Positions 27,833 through 36,336 of a DNA stretch of 46,814 nucleotides are shown one piece after another. The position numbers were made by a program, and so were the translations under genes. The stretch is taken from positions 1 through 46,814 of the forward strand of contig JAOPUT010000017.1 of assembly GCA_025963385.1 (NCBI GenBank). The letters are read 5' to 3'. This DNA comes from Mycobacterium sp. Its GTDB lineage: Bacteria; Actinomycetota; Actinomycetes; Mycobacteriales; Mycobacteriaceae. The notes under the pieces are model-generated. The model saw nothing but the letters and a program-made list of their open reading frames with translations, had not been told where the DNA came from and made no database searches. The first letter of the stretch is position 1. Every line of letters starts with the position of its first letter.

Positions 27833-28870
27833 GTGACTCGTCGTCCCCAGCCGATTCTCACACCGCTCACGCCTGCAGCGATCTTCCTGGTGGTGACGAT
27901 CGACGACGGTGGCGAGGAAACGGTCCACGATGCCTTCGCCGACCTGTCCGGCCTCGTCCGGGCCGTCGGATTCCGCAATCCCGCAGCGCATCTGACCCTT
28001 GTCACCGGGATCGGGTCGGCGGCCTGGGACCGGCTGTTCGGCGGCCCGCGGCCCGCGAAGCTGCATCCGTTCCGCGAGCTCACCGGAGCGCGGCACCACG
28101 CCCCGGCCACCGAGGGCGATCTGCTGTTCCACATTCGCGCCGAGTCGATGGACGTCTGCTTCGAGCTCGGTGGCCGTGTGCTCGCGTCGATGTCGGGAGC
28201 GGTGACGGTCGTCGACGAGGTGCACGGCTTCCGCTTCTTCGAGCAGCGCGACCTGCTCGGGTTCGTCGACGGCACCGAGAACCCGGACGGCCCCGAGGCC
28301 GTCGAGGCCGTACAGATCGGTCCGGACGATGCCGACTACCCCGAGTTCGCCGGGGCGAGCTACGTGCACGTACAGAAGTACACCCACGACATGGATGCCT
28401 GGAACGCGCTGAGCGTCAACGAGCAGGAGCGCATCATCGGTCGCAGCAAGCTCGAGGACATCGAGATGGCCGACGACCTGAAGCCAGCCAATTCCCATCT
28501 GGCGCTCAACGTCATCGAGGACGAGGACGGCAACGAGCTCAAGATCGTCAGAGCCAACATGCCGTTCGGCACGCTGGGCAACGGCGAGTCGGGCACGTAC
28601 TACATCGCCTACGCGGCCGACCCCGACGTGACGGAACGCATGCTGCGCAACATGTTCATTGGCGACCCGCCTGGAAACACCGACCGCATTCTGGACTTCT
28701 CGACGGCGGTGACCGGCACCTTGTACTTCGTCCCGACGGCGGACTTCCTGGACGATCCGCCGCCGCCGCCCGACGGCGGAACCGAACCGGTCGTCGCGGC
28801 CGCACCCGAAACGACGTCCACCCCAACCGGCTCCCTGTCGATCGGCAGTTTGAAAGGACAAGCCCAATGA
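27833..28870 (+). CDS. Dye-decolorizing (DyP-type) heme peroxidase, encapsulin cargo
   Basis: 345 residues. The DyP motif GFVDGTENP (GxxDG, the catalytic Asp) and the heme-ligand region [15 protein letters not shown] are present, as is [20 protein letters not shown]. The C-terminus has a Pro-rich linker ([10 protein letters not shown]) and ends in [12 protein letters not shown], matching the LxIGSLKG-type cargo-loading peptide that docks inside encapsulin shells. The next gene, with a 4-bp overlap, is the shell. The GTG start is supported by the family N-terminus [12 protein letters not shown]. Role: peroxide detoxification within a nanocompartment. Equivalent to Rv0799c. Confidence 0.94.
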   Translation: MTRRPQPILTPLTPAAIFLVVTIDDGGEETVHDAFADLSGLVRAVGFRNPAAHLTLVTGIGSAAWDRLFGGPRPAKLHPFRELTGARHHAPATEGDLLFHIRAESMDVCFELGGRVLASMSGAVTVVDEVHGFRFFEQRDLLGFVDGTENPDGPEAVEAVQIGPDDADYPEFAGASYVHVQKYTHDMDAWNALSVNEQERIIGRSKLEDIEMADDLKPANSHLALNVIEDEDGNELKIVRANMPFGTLGNGESGTYYIAYAADPDVTERMLRNMFIGDPPGNTDRILDFSTAVTGTLYFVPTADFLDDPPPPPDGGTEPVVAAAPETTSTPTGSLSIGSLKGQAQ

Positions 28871-29664
28871 ACAACCTCTACCGCGATCTGGCACCGATCA
28901 CCGAAGAAGCCTGGGGTGGGATCGAGGAGGAGGCGACCCGCACCTTCAAGCGGCACATCGCCGGTCGCCGGGTGGTCGACGTCAGTGAACCGGGCGGCCC
29001 CACGAAGGCGGCGGTCAGCACCGGTCATCTGGTCGACGTCGCATCGCCGGGCGAAGGCGTGGTCGCGCACGTGCGCGAGAGCAAGCCGTTGGTGCGGCTG
29101 CGGGTGCCGTTCACCATCTCGCGCACCGACATCGACGACGTCGAGCGCGGCTCGCAGGACTCCGACTGGGATCCGGTGAAGGAGGCCGCCAAGCAGCTGG
29201 CGTTCGCCGAGGACCGGGCGATCTTCGAGGGTTACGAGGCCGCGCAGATCGATGGCATCCGCAAGTGCAGCTCCAACCCGGCGCTGGCGGTGCCGTCCGA
29301 TCCCAAGGACATCCCCGACGTCATCTCGCAAGCGCTGTCGGAGCTGCGGCTGGCGGGCGTCGACGGCCCGTACGTGGTGCTGCTGTCCGCCGACGTCTAC
29401 ACGCAGGTCAGCGAGACCACCGCGAACGGCTATCCGATCCTCGAGCACATCAATCGCCTGGTCGACGGTGACATCATCTGGGCGCCGGCCATCGACGGTG
29501 CGTTCGTGCTGTCCGCCCGGGGCGGTGACTTCGACCTGCAGCTCGGCACCGACGTGTCGATAGGGTACCTGTCCCATGACGCCGCGAGCGTGCAGCTCTA
29601 CCTGGAGGAGACGCTGACGTTCCTCTGCTACACCGCAGAGGCCTCGGTCGCCCTCACCCCCTAG
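28867..29664 (+). CDS. cfp29: Encapsulin shell protein (Cfp29)
   Basis: 265 residues with the HK97-type encapsulin family 1 pattern: N-terminal [20 protein letters not shown], which forms the cargo-binding site, then [20 protein letters not shown] and the C-terminal [20 protein letters not shown]. It self-assembles into a small icosahedral compartment enclosing the DyP peroxidase. The ATG overlaps the peroxidase stop (ATGA), so the ratio of cargo to shell may be set by coupling. Equivalent to Rv0798c (29-kDa culture filtrate antigen). Confidence 0.96.
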   Translation: MNNLYRDLAPITEEAWGGIEEEATRTFKRHIAGRRVVDVSEPGGPTKAAVSTGHLVDVASPGEGVVAHVRESKPLVRLRVPFTISRTDIDDVERGSQDSDWDPVKEAAKQLAFAEDRAIFEGYEAAQIDGIRKCSSNPALAVPSDPKDIPDVISQALSELRLAGVDGPYVVLLSADVYTQVSETTANGYPILEHINRLVDGDIIWAPAIDGAFVLSARGGDFDLQLGTDVSIGYLSHDAASVQLYLEETLTFLCYTAEASVALTP

Positions 29665-29687
29665 CCCCCACCCCACCACTCTTCCTG

Positions 29688-29749
29688 CGCGAGCGTGCGT
29701 GTCTGAGGGCGACACGCCGCTCGAAAATCGCACTTGACGCACGCTCGCG
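29688..29749. terminator. Nested inverted repeat after encapsulin
   Basis: The outer arms 29688-29700 (CGCGAGCGTGCGT) and 29737-29749 are perfectly complementary over 13 bp with a 36-nt loop. Inside, GCGTGTC (29697-29703) pairs with GACACGC (29711-29717). The two folds compete, since they share GCGT. It sits 24 bp after the encapsulin stop and probably terminates that operon. The sequence has the look of a dispersed mycobacterial intergenic repeat. Confidence 0.55.
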
Positions 29750-29764
29750 AGCTCCCCCGGGTTA

Positions 29765-29780
29765 TGGAATAAATGTTCCA
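29765..29780. promoter_or_regulatory. Palindromic operator upstream of SDR gene
   Basis: TGGAA-TAAATG-TTCCA is a 5-6-5 palindrome in an AT-rich patch 60 bp upstream of the SDR start, where a promoter would be. The symmetry suits a TetR or HxlR dimer. No such regulator is adjacent, so its owner is unknown. Confidence 0.4.
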
Positions 29781-29839
29781 GTATGAGGCTTGTGGTGGAG
29801 GTCTTCACTACGACTTCAACGCCCCAGGAGGCGAGTCCC

Positions 29840-30589
29840 ATGACGAACACACTCACAGGTAAGACCGCATTGGTAACCGGTGCCACCGCAGGCATCGGCT
29901 ACGCCATCGCGACACAGCTGGCCGCCGAGGGGGCCGAGGTCGTCGTGCACGGCCGCGACGCCGAACGCGGTGCCAAAGCGGTTCAAGACATCGAGAATGC
30001 CGGCGGCAAGGCACGTTTCGTCGCGGCCGACGTATCGGTCGTCGAGGACGTCCGCCGCCTTGCCGCCGAGGCCGGTGACGTCGACATCCTGGTCAACAAC
30101 GCAGGCATCTACCGCTTCGCCCCGACGTTCGATACGGTCGACGCCGATTTCGACGACCAGATCAACACCAACCTGAAGGCGCCGTACGTCCTGGTACAGA
30201 AGTTGGTGCCGGGAATGATCGCCCGCGGTGGCGGTTCGGTGATCAACGTGACGACGGTCGCCGCCTCGACGCCCGCAGCAGGTGCGGGCATCTACGGCGC
30301 CAGCAAGGCCGCTCTCGAATTGCTGACGAAACTGTGGGCCGACGAGTTCGGCTCCCAGGGCGTCCGGGTCAACGCAGTGGCTCCCGGGCCGACGCAGACG
30401 CCGGGCACCGCAGGGTTCGAAGGTGACCTGATCGAAGGACTGGGACGCACCACCGCACTCGGGCGCACGGCCGAGGCCGACGAGATCGCCAACGTCGTGA
30501 CGTTCGTGGCATCGCCTGCCGCGAGCTATGTCAACGGCGCGGTCCTGACCGTCGGTGGCGGCTCGCAGGCGATCAAACCAGCTGCCTGA
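29840..30589 (+). CDS. Classical SDR-family oxidoreductase
   Basis: 249 residues. TGATAGIGYAIA is the cofactor motif TGxxxGIG, LVNNAGIYRFAP the NNAG motif and IYGASKAALELL the YxxxK pair. The position of the usual catalytic Ser reads INVTTVAAS, where Thr replaces Ser at the expected distance from Tyr. The acidic/basic pattern VVVHGRDAERG suggests NADP. ATG 29840 has AGGAGG 8 nt upstream; an upstream frame from 29783 is not supported. It stands alone between two strong hairpins. Substrate unknown. Confidence 0.87.
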   Translation: MTNTLTGKTALVTGATAGIGYAIATQLAAEGAEVVVHGRDAERGAKAVQDIENAGGKARFVAADVSVVEDVRRLAAEAGDVDILVNNAGIYRFAPTFDTVDADFDDQINTNLKAPYVLVQKLVPGMIARGGGSVINVTTVAASTPAAGAGIYGASKAALELLTKLWADEFGSQGVRVNAVAPGPTQTPGTAGFEGDLIEGLGRTTALGRTAEADEIANVVTFVASPAASYVNGAVLTVGGGSQAIKPAA

Positions 30590-30594
30590 CAAGT

Positions 30595-30643
30595 GATTTC
30601 GGCGCGGTTCCGTTCGCCATGCGAGCGGAACCGCGCCGAAGTC
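30595..30643. terminator. 23-bp inverted repeat between convergent SDR and purQ
   Basis: Arms 30595-30617 and 30621-30643 match at 21 of 23 positions around the 3-nt loop CAT. One arm begins GATTTCGG and the other, read inward, GACTTCGG. It starts 6 bp after the SDR stop and ends 4 bp before the purQ stop, so it likely terminates both. Confidence 0.75.
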
Positions 30644-30646
30644 GTG

Positions 30647-31321
30647 CTAGGCGGCGAGCACCGCGTCCAGTGCCGAGTAGAACAGCCCGAGCCCGTCATC
30701 GGACGGCCCGGTCAGTGCCTCGGTGGCGTGCTCGGGGTGCGGCATCAGGCCGACGACCCGCCCGTTGGCCGAACTGATGCCCGCGATGTCGCGCAGCGAG
30801 CCGTTCGGGTTCTCCCGGTAGCGGAAGACCACGCGACCCTCGCCCTCGAGTTCGTCGAGCACCGCGTCGGAGGCGACGTAGCGCCCCTCGCCCGACTTCA
30901 ACGGCACCAGCAGGTCGGCGCCTGCCTCGTAGCGGGTGGTCCAAGCCGACGACGGCGACGCCACCTCGAGCCACACGTCGCGGCACACGAAGTGCAGACC
31001 AGCGTTTCGGGTCAACGCACCCGGTAGCAGACCCGCTTCGCACAGCACCTGAAAGCCGTTGCAGATACCCAACACTGGGAGTCCGACGCGCGCAGCCTCC
31101 ACGACCTCACCCATCACCGGCGCGAACTTGGCGATCGCCCCGCAGCGCAGGTAGTCGCCGTAGGAGAACCCGCCGGGGACGACGACCGCGTCCACGCCCT
31201 TGAGGTCGGCGTCCGCGTGCCAGAGACTCACCGACTCCGCGCCTGCCAACCGCACGGCGCGGGCGGCGTCGACGTCGTCGAGGGTCCCGGGGAACGTCAC
31301 GACCCCCACGCGGGCGGTCAC
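30647..31321 (-). CDS. purQ: Phosphoribosylformylglycinamidine synthase glutaminase PurQ
   Basis: 224 residues, class I glutamine amidotransferase. It has [20 protein letters not shown], the nucleophile Cys in [14 protein letters not shown], and the His/Glu pair in [11 protein letters not shown]. It releases ammonia from glutamine for PurL. The start overlaps the purS stop by 4 bp, so the two are coupled. Equivalent to Rv0788. Confidence 0.96.
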   Translation of the reverse strand: MTARVGVVTFPGTLDDVDAARAVRLAGAESVSLWHADADLKGVDAVVVPGGFSYGDYLRCGAIAKFAPVMGEVVEAARVGLPVLGICNGFQVLCEAGLLPGALTRNAGLHFVCRDVWLEVASPSSAWTTRYEAGADLLVPLKSGEGRYVASDAVLDELEGEGRVVFRYRENPNGSLRDIAGISSANGRVVGLMPHPEHATEALTGPSDDGLGLFYSALDAVLAA

Positions 31322-31557
31322 TGCTCTTCCCTGCTGACGGTCCAGTCTTCGATGACGGTGTTGGCAAGCAGAGATTCGGCGATCTCGGCGAGCGTTTCGT
31401 CACTCACGCTGTCGTCGACCTCGAGCTCGAAACGCTTGCCCTGCCTGACATCTGAGATGCCCGACACGCCAAGGCGGCCCAGCGCTCCGACGATGGCCTG
31501 ACCCTGCGGGTCGAGGATCACCGTCTTGGGCATCACGTGCACTACGACGCGGGCCAC
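31318..31557 (-). CDS. purS: Phosphoribosylformylglycinamidine synthase subunit PurS
   Basis: 79 residues. The PurS fold is seen as [40 protein letters not shown] and [12 protein letters not shown]. It bridges PurQ and PurL in the FGAM synthase complex. The start GTG has AGGAG about 9 nt upstream. A -10-like TAGAGT lies upstream on the minus strand (31594-31599). It is divergent from the MBL-fold gene across 71 bp. Confidence 0.95.
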   Translation of the reverse strand: MARVVVHVMPKTVILDPQGQAIVGALGRLGVSGISDVRQGKRFELEVDDSVSDETLAEIAESLLANTVIEDWTVSREEQ

Positions 31558-31593
31558 GCGCGGCTCCTGTCTTGAAGGGATTTCTCGGCGCTC

Positions 31594-31599
31594 ACTCTA
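31594..31599 (-). promoter_or_regulatory. Putative -10 element of purSQ
   Basis: TAGAGT on the minus strand fits TANNNT and would start transcription about 30 nt before the purS GTG. No -35 stands out. Confidence 0.35.
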
Positions 31600-31628
31600 C
31601 CGGCGGCGCGGAGCGCCACAATGTAGGC

Positions 31629-32279
31629 ATGCAACTGACGCACTTCGGCCACTCCTGCCTCCTCGCCAACTTCCGCGACGGCGCGAACGAAACCACCGTG
31701 CTGTTCGACCCCGGCAACTTCTCCCATGGCTTCGAGGGAGTCACCGGCCTGTCGGCCATCCTGATCACCCACCAGCACCCCGATCACGCCGATATCGAGC
31801 GTCTACCAGCACTGATCGACGCCAACCCACAAGCGGCGCTGTACTGCGACCCCATGACGGCGGCCCAGCTGGGCGGGGCGTGGCAGGCCGTCAACGCCGG
31901 TGACGCGTTCACCGTGGGACACCTCAACGTCCGCGGCGTGGGTGGCACGCACGCGGTGATCCACCCGGACCTCCCGGTGATCGACAACATCTCGTACCTG
32001 CTCGGTGACGAAGGCCACCCGGCGCGGCTCATGCACCCCGGGGACGCACTGTTCACCCCTGGCGAGCCCATCGAGGTGCTGGCCACCCCGGCCGCCGCGC
32101 CGTGGATGAAGATCTCCGAGGCCGTCGACTACCTGCGCGCGGTGGCGCCGACGCACGCCGTGCCGATCCACCAGGCCGTGGTGGCGAAGGAGGCGCGCGG
32201 CATCTACTACGGCCGACTGTCCGAGATGACGGACACCGACTTCCAGGTGCTGGAGGAGGAGAACGGCACGGAGTTCTAG
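31629..32279 (+). CDS. Metallo-beta-lactamase-fold hydrolase (UlaG-like)
   Basis: 216 residues. The metal motif is THQHPDHADIE (HxHxDH), with further ligand candidates in HPGDALF and PIHQAVV. The N-terminal LTHFGHSCLLANF is typical of UlaG/YtnP-like members. The substrate is unknown. ATG 31629 is the family start; the frame extends upstream to 31572 without support. The gene is divergent from purS, and its stop (32277-32279) abuts a pair of 25-26 bp direct repeats. Equivalent to Rv0786c. Confidence 0.87.
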   Translation: MQLTHFGHSCLLANFRDGANETTVLFDPGNFSHGFEGVTGLSAILITHQHPDHADIERLPALIDANPQAALYCDPMTAAQLGGAWQAVNAGDAFTVGHLNVRGVGGTHAVIHPDLPVIDNISYLLGDEGHPARLMHPGDALFTPGEPIEVLATPAAAPWMKISEAVDYLRAVAPTHAVPIHQAVVAKEARGIYYGRLSEMTDTDFQVLEEENGTEF

Positions 32280-32336
32280 TGGGGCGAGCGGAGCGACGGG
32301 GTCTCTGGCAGGTGGGGCGAGCGCAGCGACGGGTCT
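32279..32336. repeat. Pair of 25-26 bp direct repeats
   Basis: Copy one (32279-32304) and copy two (32312-32336) share GTGGGGCGAGCG-AGCGACGGG with one substitution and one base of length difference, on a 33-bp period. Copy one includes the last base of the MBL-fold stop; copy two supplies the GTG probably used by the next gene. The motif resembles the common mycobacterial GCGAGCGNAGCGA repeat. Confidence 0.7.
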
Positions 32337-32932
32337 TCACGGGTCACATCGCGGGTCTCGGCACCGGTGCGGGCGTTCGGATGGTCATCGGGTCGTGGCT
32401 GGAGTCTACGTACGGCCGGTTCGCCGATGTGATGGTGGAGACGGCCGCCGGTGAGCGCAGCCTGCTGGCCCCGACCGACGAAGTAGCCGACTTCGTTTCT
32501 GCGACCTACACGTTCGACCGCATCGAGATCGGGCCGGTCCACGTGGACCACACGACCGACGGATTCGCGGTCTCGGCCCCCGGCCTCGACATCTCCTGTC
32601 GGTTGGGTGGGCCGGCCCCGTTCGACGCGCTGTTGCGCCTGGTTCCGCCGCGGTTGGCAACGGCCCCGCGATGGCTGCGAGTCATCGACCCCATTGCCTC
32701 TCGGCTGATTCCCGGTGTTCGCACCGCAGGCAGCGCGGGCAATGGCCGCCGAGAGTACTACGGCGTACGACGGACCAGACGCATCGCCGCCGTCGACGGC
32801 ACGTTCCGCGGTGAGGACCTCCGCGGACTGGCCCCGCTGGATCCGCCGGTGCGCTTCGGCTTCTCGTCGGCCCCGACCACCCCGCAGATGGTGTCCGTCA
32901 CCACGACCATCGATTTGCCGAACGGAGGATGA
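32312..32932 (+). CDS. Conserved hypothetical actinobacterial protein
   Basis: About 206 residues from GTG 32312, or 183 from ATG 32381. Family members generally begin close to FTGHIAGLGTGAGVR, so the ATG at 32381 would cut off a conserved segment; here the codon before FTGH is GTC, and the nearest usable start is the GTG inside the second direct repeat. The body contains FADVMVETAAGERSLLAPTD, TYTFDRIEIGPV and PGVRTAGSAGNGRREYYG. No catalytic motif or signal peptide is visible. Function unknown; position matches Rv0787. Confidence 0.6.
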   Translation: MGRAQRRVFTGHIAGLGTGAGVRMVIGSWLESTYGRFADVMVETAAGERSLLAPTDEVADFVSATYTFDRIEIGPVHVDHTTDGFAVSAPGLDISCRLGGPAPFDALLRLVPPRLATAPRWLRVIDPIASRLIPGVRTAGSAGNGRREYYGVRRTRRIAAVDGTFRGEDLRGLAPLDPPVRFGFSSAPTTPQMVSVTTTIDLPNGG

Positions 32933-32989
32933 ACGGCGGGTGAATCCTGTGGGGTAGCTGGAATCGCCTTCGCCGTACAAGATTCCGGC

Positions 32990-33367
32990 ATGCAGCCACT
33001 GTCCGAGGAAGCCTCGGTCGACCAGGTCGTCGTCACCAGTCCGCGCCGCTCGCGGGTGGGTCGCTACTCGGTCTACAACGGGGTGGGACGAAATCCTGAC
33101 TTCGCCGAGTCGCCCCCGCGCTCGCGGCAACGTCCGCGCAACCCTGCTGACGTCGCCCAATCGGCCCTGTTCGCGGCCGTACTCCTCGACGAGATCGACG
33201 AACTGGAGGATCGCGCGTCCGCTGCCGAGAGGCGCTGGCAGCGCCGCTGTGAGCGCACGCCCGACGAGGTAGTCATCCTCCCGACGGAGCTGACGGAGTT
33301 GCGCCAACGCATTGCCGAGGCGGGTCGAATGCTCGACGCCCTCCGCAAACGCTTTCCCGCCGAGTAG
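32990..33367 (+). CDS. Hypothetical protein with C-terminal helical region
   Basis: 125 residues. The first half is basic and disordered (SPRRSRVGRYSVYNGVGRNP, then SRQRPRNPADVAQSAL). The second half is a charged helix likely to form a coiled coil (LDEIDELEDRASAAERRWQR, LTELRQRIAEAGRMLDALRK). No family recognised. It lies between the preceding hypothetical gene and the convergent FAD dehydrogenase gene. Confidence 0.6.
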   Translation: MQPLSEEASVDQVVVTSPRRSRVGRYSVYNGVGRNPDFAESPPRSRQRPRNPADVAQSALFAAVLLDEIDELEDRASAAERRWQRRCERTPDEVVILPTELTELRQRIAEAGRMLDALRKRFPAE

Positions 33368-33400
33368 AAGGGGCCGACTTTCGCTCAGCCAGATTCGAAC

Positions 33401-35047
33401 TCAGCCGGCGTCTCGCACCGCGGCGCGACCTGCGGCCCGCCCGGAGAACACGCACCCCCCGAGGAACGTGCCCTCCAGCGACCGGTAACCATGTACTCCG
33501 CCACCACCGAAGCCGGCTGCCTCGCCGGCGGCGTACAACCCGTCGAACGCGGTCCCGTCGGCTCGGAGGACCCGGGAATCGAGATCGGTCTCCAAGCCGC
33601 CCAACGACTTTCGCGTCAAAATGTGCAACTTGACCGCGATCAGCGGACCAGCCTTGGGATCGGTGATCCGGTGCGGTGCGACGACGCGGCTGACGCGGTC
33701 CGCCAGATAGTTGCGCGCGCCGCGGATCGCCGTCACCTGGCTGTCCTTGGTGTACTTGTTGACGACCTCGCGGTCGCGGGCGGTGACCTCTGCCTCGACG
33801 ACCTCGTACTCCAGCGGTTCGACGTCAGGTACGTCGTTCATCTTGGCCACAAGGTCTCGCAGCGTCGTGGCCGAGACGAAGTCGACACCACGGTCGACGA
33901 ACCGTTGCACCGGCGCAGGGGCGCCCGACTTCACGCGGGCCAGCACCTGGCGCACGCTGCGGCCGGTCAGGTCGGGGTTCTGTTCCTGACCCGAAAGGCC
34001 GAACTCCTTCTCGATGATCCGCGCGTTGAGGACGAACCACGTGTAGTCGTGGCCGGTCTTCGCGATGTACTCGAGCGTGCCGAGGGTGTCGAAGCCCGGG
34101 TAGAGCGGGGCGGGCAGTCGACGTCCGGTGGCGTCGAGCCAGATCGACGACGGGCCGGGCAGGATGCGGATGCCGTGCTTGGGCCAGATCGGGTCGTAGT
34201 TGGTGATGCCCTCGGTGTAGTGCCACATCCGATCGGCGTTGATGAGGTTGGCGCCTGCGGCCTCGGTGATGCCGAGCATCCGTCCGTCGACGTGCTCGGG
34301 AACGCCGCTGAGCAGTTGGTCGGGTACGCGACCCATCCGCGCAGGCCAGTTCTTGCGGACCAGGTCGTGATTGCCGCCGATACCGCCGCTGGCGACGATG
34401 ACCGCGGGCGCCCGGAACTCAAACTCTCCGATCGTGTTTCGCGACGACGCCACACCGCGCGCCTGCGCCGACGGCTCCAGCACCGCTCCGCGCACCCCGG
34501 TTACCGCACCGTCTTCGACGATCAGCTCGTCGACACGGTGCCGGTGGGCGAACCGCACCTTGGGGCCTGCCGCCAGCAGCCGACGCGCGAACACGTCGAC
34601 GATCGCGGGCCCGGTGCCCCAGGTGATGTGGAAGCGCGGTACCGAATTGCCGTGCCCGCGAGCGTCATAGCCGCCCCGCTCGGCCCAGCCGACGAGCGCG
34701 AAGGTCTGCAGTCCGCGTTCGCGGAGCCAGCTGCGCTTCTCCCCCGCCGCAAAGTCGACGTAGGCGTGCGCCCACTGCCGCGGCCAGTGGTCCTCGGGAC
34801 GGTCGAAGCCCGCGCTTCCCAGCCAGTCCTGCAGTGCCAGCTCGTGACTGTCGCGGATGCCCAGTCGGCGTTGTTCGGGGCTGTCGACGAAGAACAGCCC
34901 ACCGAACGACCAGAACGCTTGGCCGCCCAGGTTGGCGGCGTTCTCCTGATCGACGATCAGGACCGAGCGACCCTTGTCGAGCACCTCACAGGCAGCCACC
35001 AGTCCGGCGAGCCCCGCTCCGACCACGATGACGTCAGCATCAGCCAT
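33401..35047 (-). CDS. FAD-binding dehydrogenase (KstD/fumarate-reductase-like)
   Basis: 548 residues. The FAD-binding Rossmann motif is VIVVGAGLAGLVAACEVLDK, followed by GGQAFWSFGGLFFVDSPEQR. A second FAD segment near the end reads GLYAAGEAAGFGGGGVHGYR. Members of this group (Rv0785) resemble ketosteroid delta-1 dehydrogenases and fumarate reductases but carry an HGxxS-like ending of their own; the substrate is not established. It lies 16 bp downstream of the DUF2334 gene in the same direction and may be cotranscribed with it. Confidence 0.87.
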   Translation of the reverse strand: MADADVIVVGAGLAGLVAACEVLDKGRSVLIVDQENAANLGGQAFWSFGGLFFVDSPEQRRLGIRDSHELALQDWLGSAGFDRPEDHWPRQWAHAYVDFAAGEKRSWLRERGLQTFALVGWAERGGYDARGHGNSVPRFHITWGTGPAIVDVFARRLLAAGPKVRFAHRHRVDELIVEDGAVTGVRGAVLEPSAQARGVASSRNTIGEFEFRAPAVIVASGGIGGNHDLVRKNWPARMGRVPDQLLSGVPEHVDGRMLGITEAAGANLINADRMWHYTEGITNYDPIWPKHGIRILPGPSSIWLDATGRRLPAPLYPGFDTLGTLEYIAKTGHDYTWFVLNARIIEKEFGLSGQEQNPDLTGRSVRQVLARVKSGAPAPVQRFVDRGVDFVSATTLRDLVAKMNDVPDVEPLEYEVVEAEVTARDREVVNKYTKDSQVTAIRGARNYLADRVSRVVAPHRITDPKAGPLIAVKLHILTRKSLGGLETDLDSRVLRADGTAFDGLYAAGEAAGFGGGGVHGYRSLEGTFLGGCVFSGRAAGRAAVRDAG

Positions 35048-35063
35048 AGGACGCCACGTTAGT

Positions 35064-35777
35064 TCAGGCCGCGTCCGTTACGTCTGTCAGCACGGGCTTG
35101 GGCTCCCAGCGATACACCGCAGGTGAGCAGCGATGCATGAGGGCGAGGTCGATCGCGTCCAGCATGGCCTGGCGCGGTCCTGATCGCCGCAGCTGTCCGG
35201 CAGCGACGGCCACGCGGACCGTCCCCTCCCGCCGCGCCGTGCGTTCGGCGGAGAGCACCAGCGTCCGGCACCACCACGTCTCGGTGAGGAACCCCTCGCC
35301 GATGCCGACCACCCTGGCCCGCAGGGTCGTGCCGCGCACCAGGTCGGTAATGCCACTCAGTTCTGCGACGAGCCGAAAGCCGTTGCGCGGCAACGCGGTG
35401 ATCGTTCCCGGCGACACCGTCCAGCCGGGAGCGGCGAAGAGCCGCGTGCGCAGTCCGAGATGCTCCAGGACCCGGTCGGCGCCCATCAGTCGCAGGTTCG
35501 CCTCGTGCGCTTGCAGCGTCGCGAACTCGCCGCGGCGCTTCTTGGTCGCCGCCTCGTCGTAGCCGTGCAGGACGACGGCGTCTCCCTCGCCGCGGCGCGC
35601 CTGCAGCCACTCGACGGTCGGCGCATCGCGATCGAGCCGGTAGCCGCCCTTCAGTCGCGGCGCCACCAGGAACGATGCAGGTACGTCCCGCTGGTCGAGC
35701 TCGTCGCGGAAGGCGGCGACGTCGTTGAGCGTGCGGTCCTTGATCCCGGAGATCGAGACGATCAGTTCCCCAGCCAC
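35064..35777 (-). CDS. DUF2334 polysaccharide-deacetylase-like protein
   Basis: 237 residues with an NodB-like barrel: IVSISGIKDRTLNDVAAFRD, SFLVAPRLKGGYRLDRD, DAVVLHGYDEAATKKRRGEF, RLFAAPGWTVSPGT and ALMHRCSPAVYRWEP. The D/H residues of a metal site are plausible in LHGYDE and the C-terminal H. No signal peptide, so probably cytoplasmic. Substrate unknown. Equivalent to Rv0784 by order. It is followed by the FAD dehydrogenase. Confidence 0.8.
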   Translation of the reverse strand: MAGELIVSISGIKDRTLNDVAAFRDELDQRDVPASFLVAPRLKGGYRLDRDAPTVEWLQARRGEGDAVVLHGYDEAATKKRRGEFATLQAHEANLRLMGADRVLEHLGLRTRLFAAPGWTVSPGTITALPRNGFRLVAELSGITDLVRGTTLRARVVGIGEGFLTETWWCRTLVLSAERTARREGTVRVAVAAGQLRRSGPRQAMLDAIDLALMHRCSPAVYRWEPKPVLTDVTDAA

Positions 35778-35847
35778 ACACCGCAGTATGGCAACGCCAG
35801 ATGTCGTGACGGTGTCGCCCGTGTGCGTGGGAGATGACGGTCTGGTG

Positions 35848-36336
35848 TTAGCCCGGGAGGACGGCCTCGATGGCGCTGATGACCTCGGGGGCGTCCGGCT
35901 CCGTACGCGGCCGGAACCTGTTGACCACCCGGCCGCCGGGCGCCAGCAGGAACTTCTCGAAGTTCCACTGCACGTCGCCCGCTTCGCCGTCGGCGTCGGG
36001 TGTCTTCGTCAGCTCCGCGTACAACGGGTGTCTGCCTGCTCCGTTGACGTCGGTCTTCTCCAGGAGCGGGAACGTCACGCCGTAGGTCTTCGAGCAGAAG
36101 GACTGGATCTCCTCGGCCGTGCCGGGCTCCTGACCCATGAACTGGTTGCACGGCACGCCGACGACGGTGAGACCGCGATCGCCGTAATCCTTGGCGAGCC
36201 GCTCCAGGGCGGTGTATTGCGGTGTCAGGCCACATTTGGAGGCCACGTTGACGACGAGTACCGGGCCGTCGGCGATTTCGGCCAGCGTGGTCGGCGTGCC
36301 GTCGAGTGTGGTCAGCGAGATGTCCGTCAGGCTCAT
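35848..36336 (-). CDS. Glutathione-peroxidase family thiol peroxidase
   Basis: 162 residues. The peroxidatic Cys35 is in VASKCGLTPQY (Cys in place of selenocysteine), Gln in VGVPCNQFMGQEPG, and Trp/Asn in VQWNFEKFLL. Bacterial members use thioredoxin or mycothiol-linked reductants rather than glutathione. A second Cys in FCSKTYGV (helix) may be the resolving residue. The start overlaps the TetR gene stop by 4 bp, so the two form an operon with likely redox-responsive control. Confidence 0.93.
   Translation of the reverse strand: MSLTDISLTTLDGTPTTLAEIADGPVLVVNVASKCGLTPQYTALERLAKDYGDRGLTVVGVPCNQFMGQEPGTAEEIQSFCSKTYGVTFPLLEKTDVNGAGRHPLYAELTKTPDADGEAGDVQWNFEKFLLAPGGRVVNRFRPRTEPDAPEVISAIEAVLPG

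Noticed and set aside
27791..28894. N-terminal extension of pepC to 798 residues
   Set aside because: It is antisense to the DyP peroxidase gene and has no aminopeptidase homology; the family start is at 27781.
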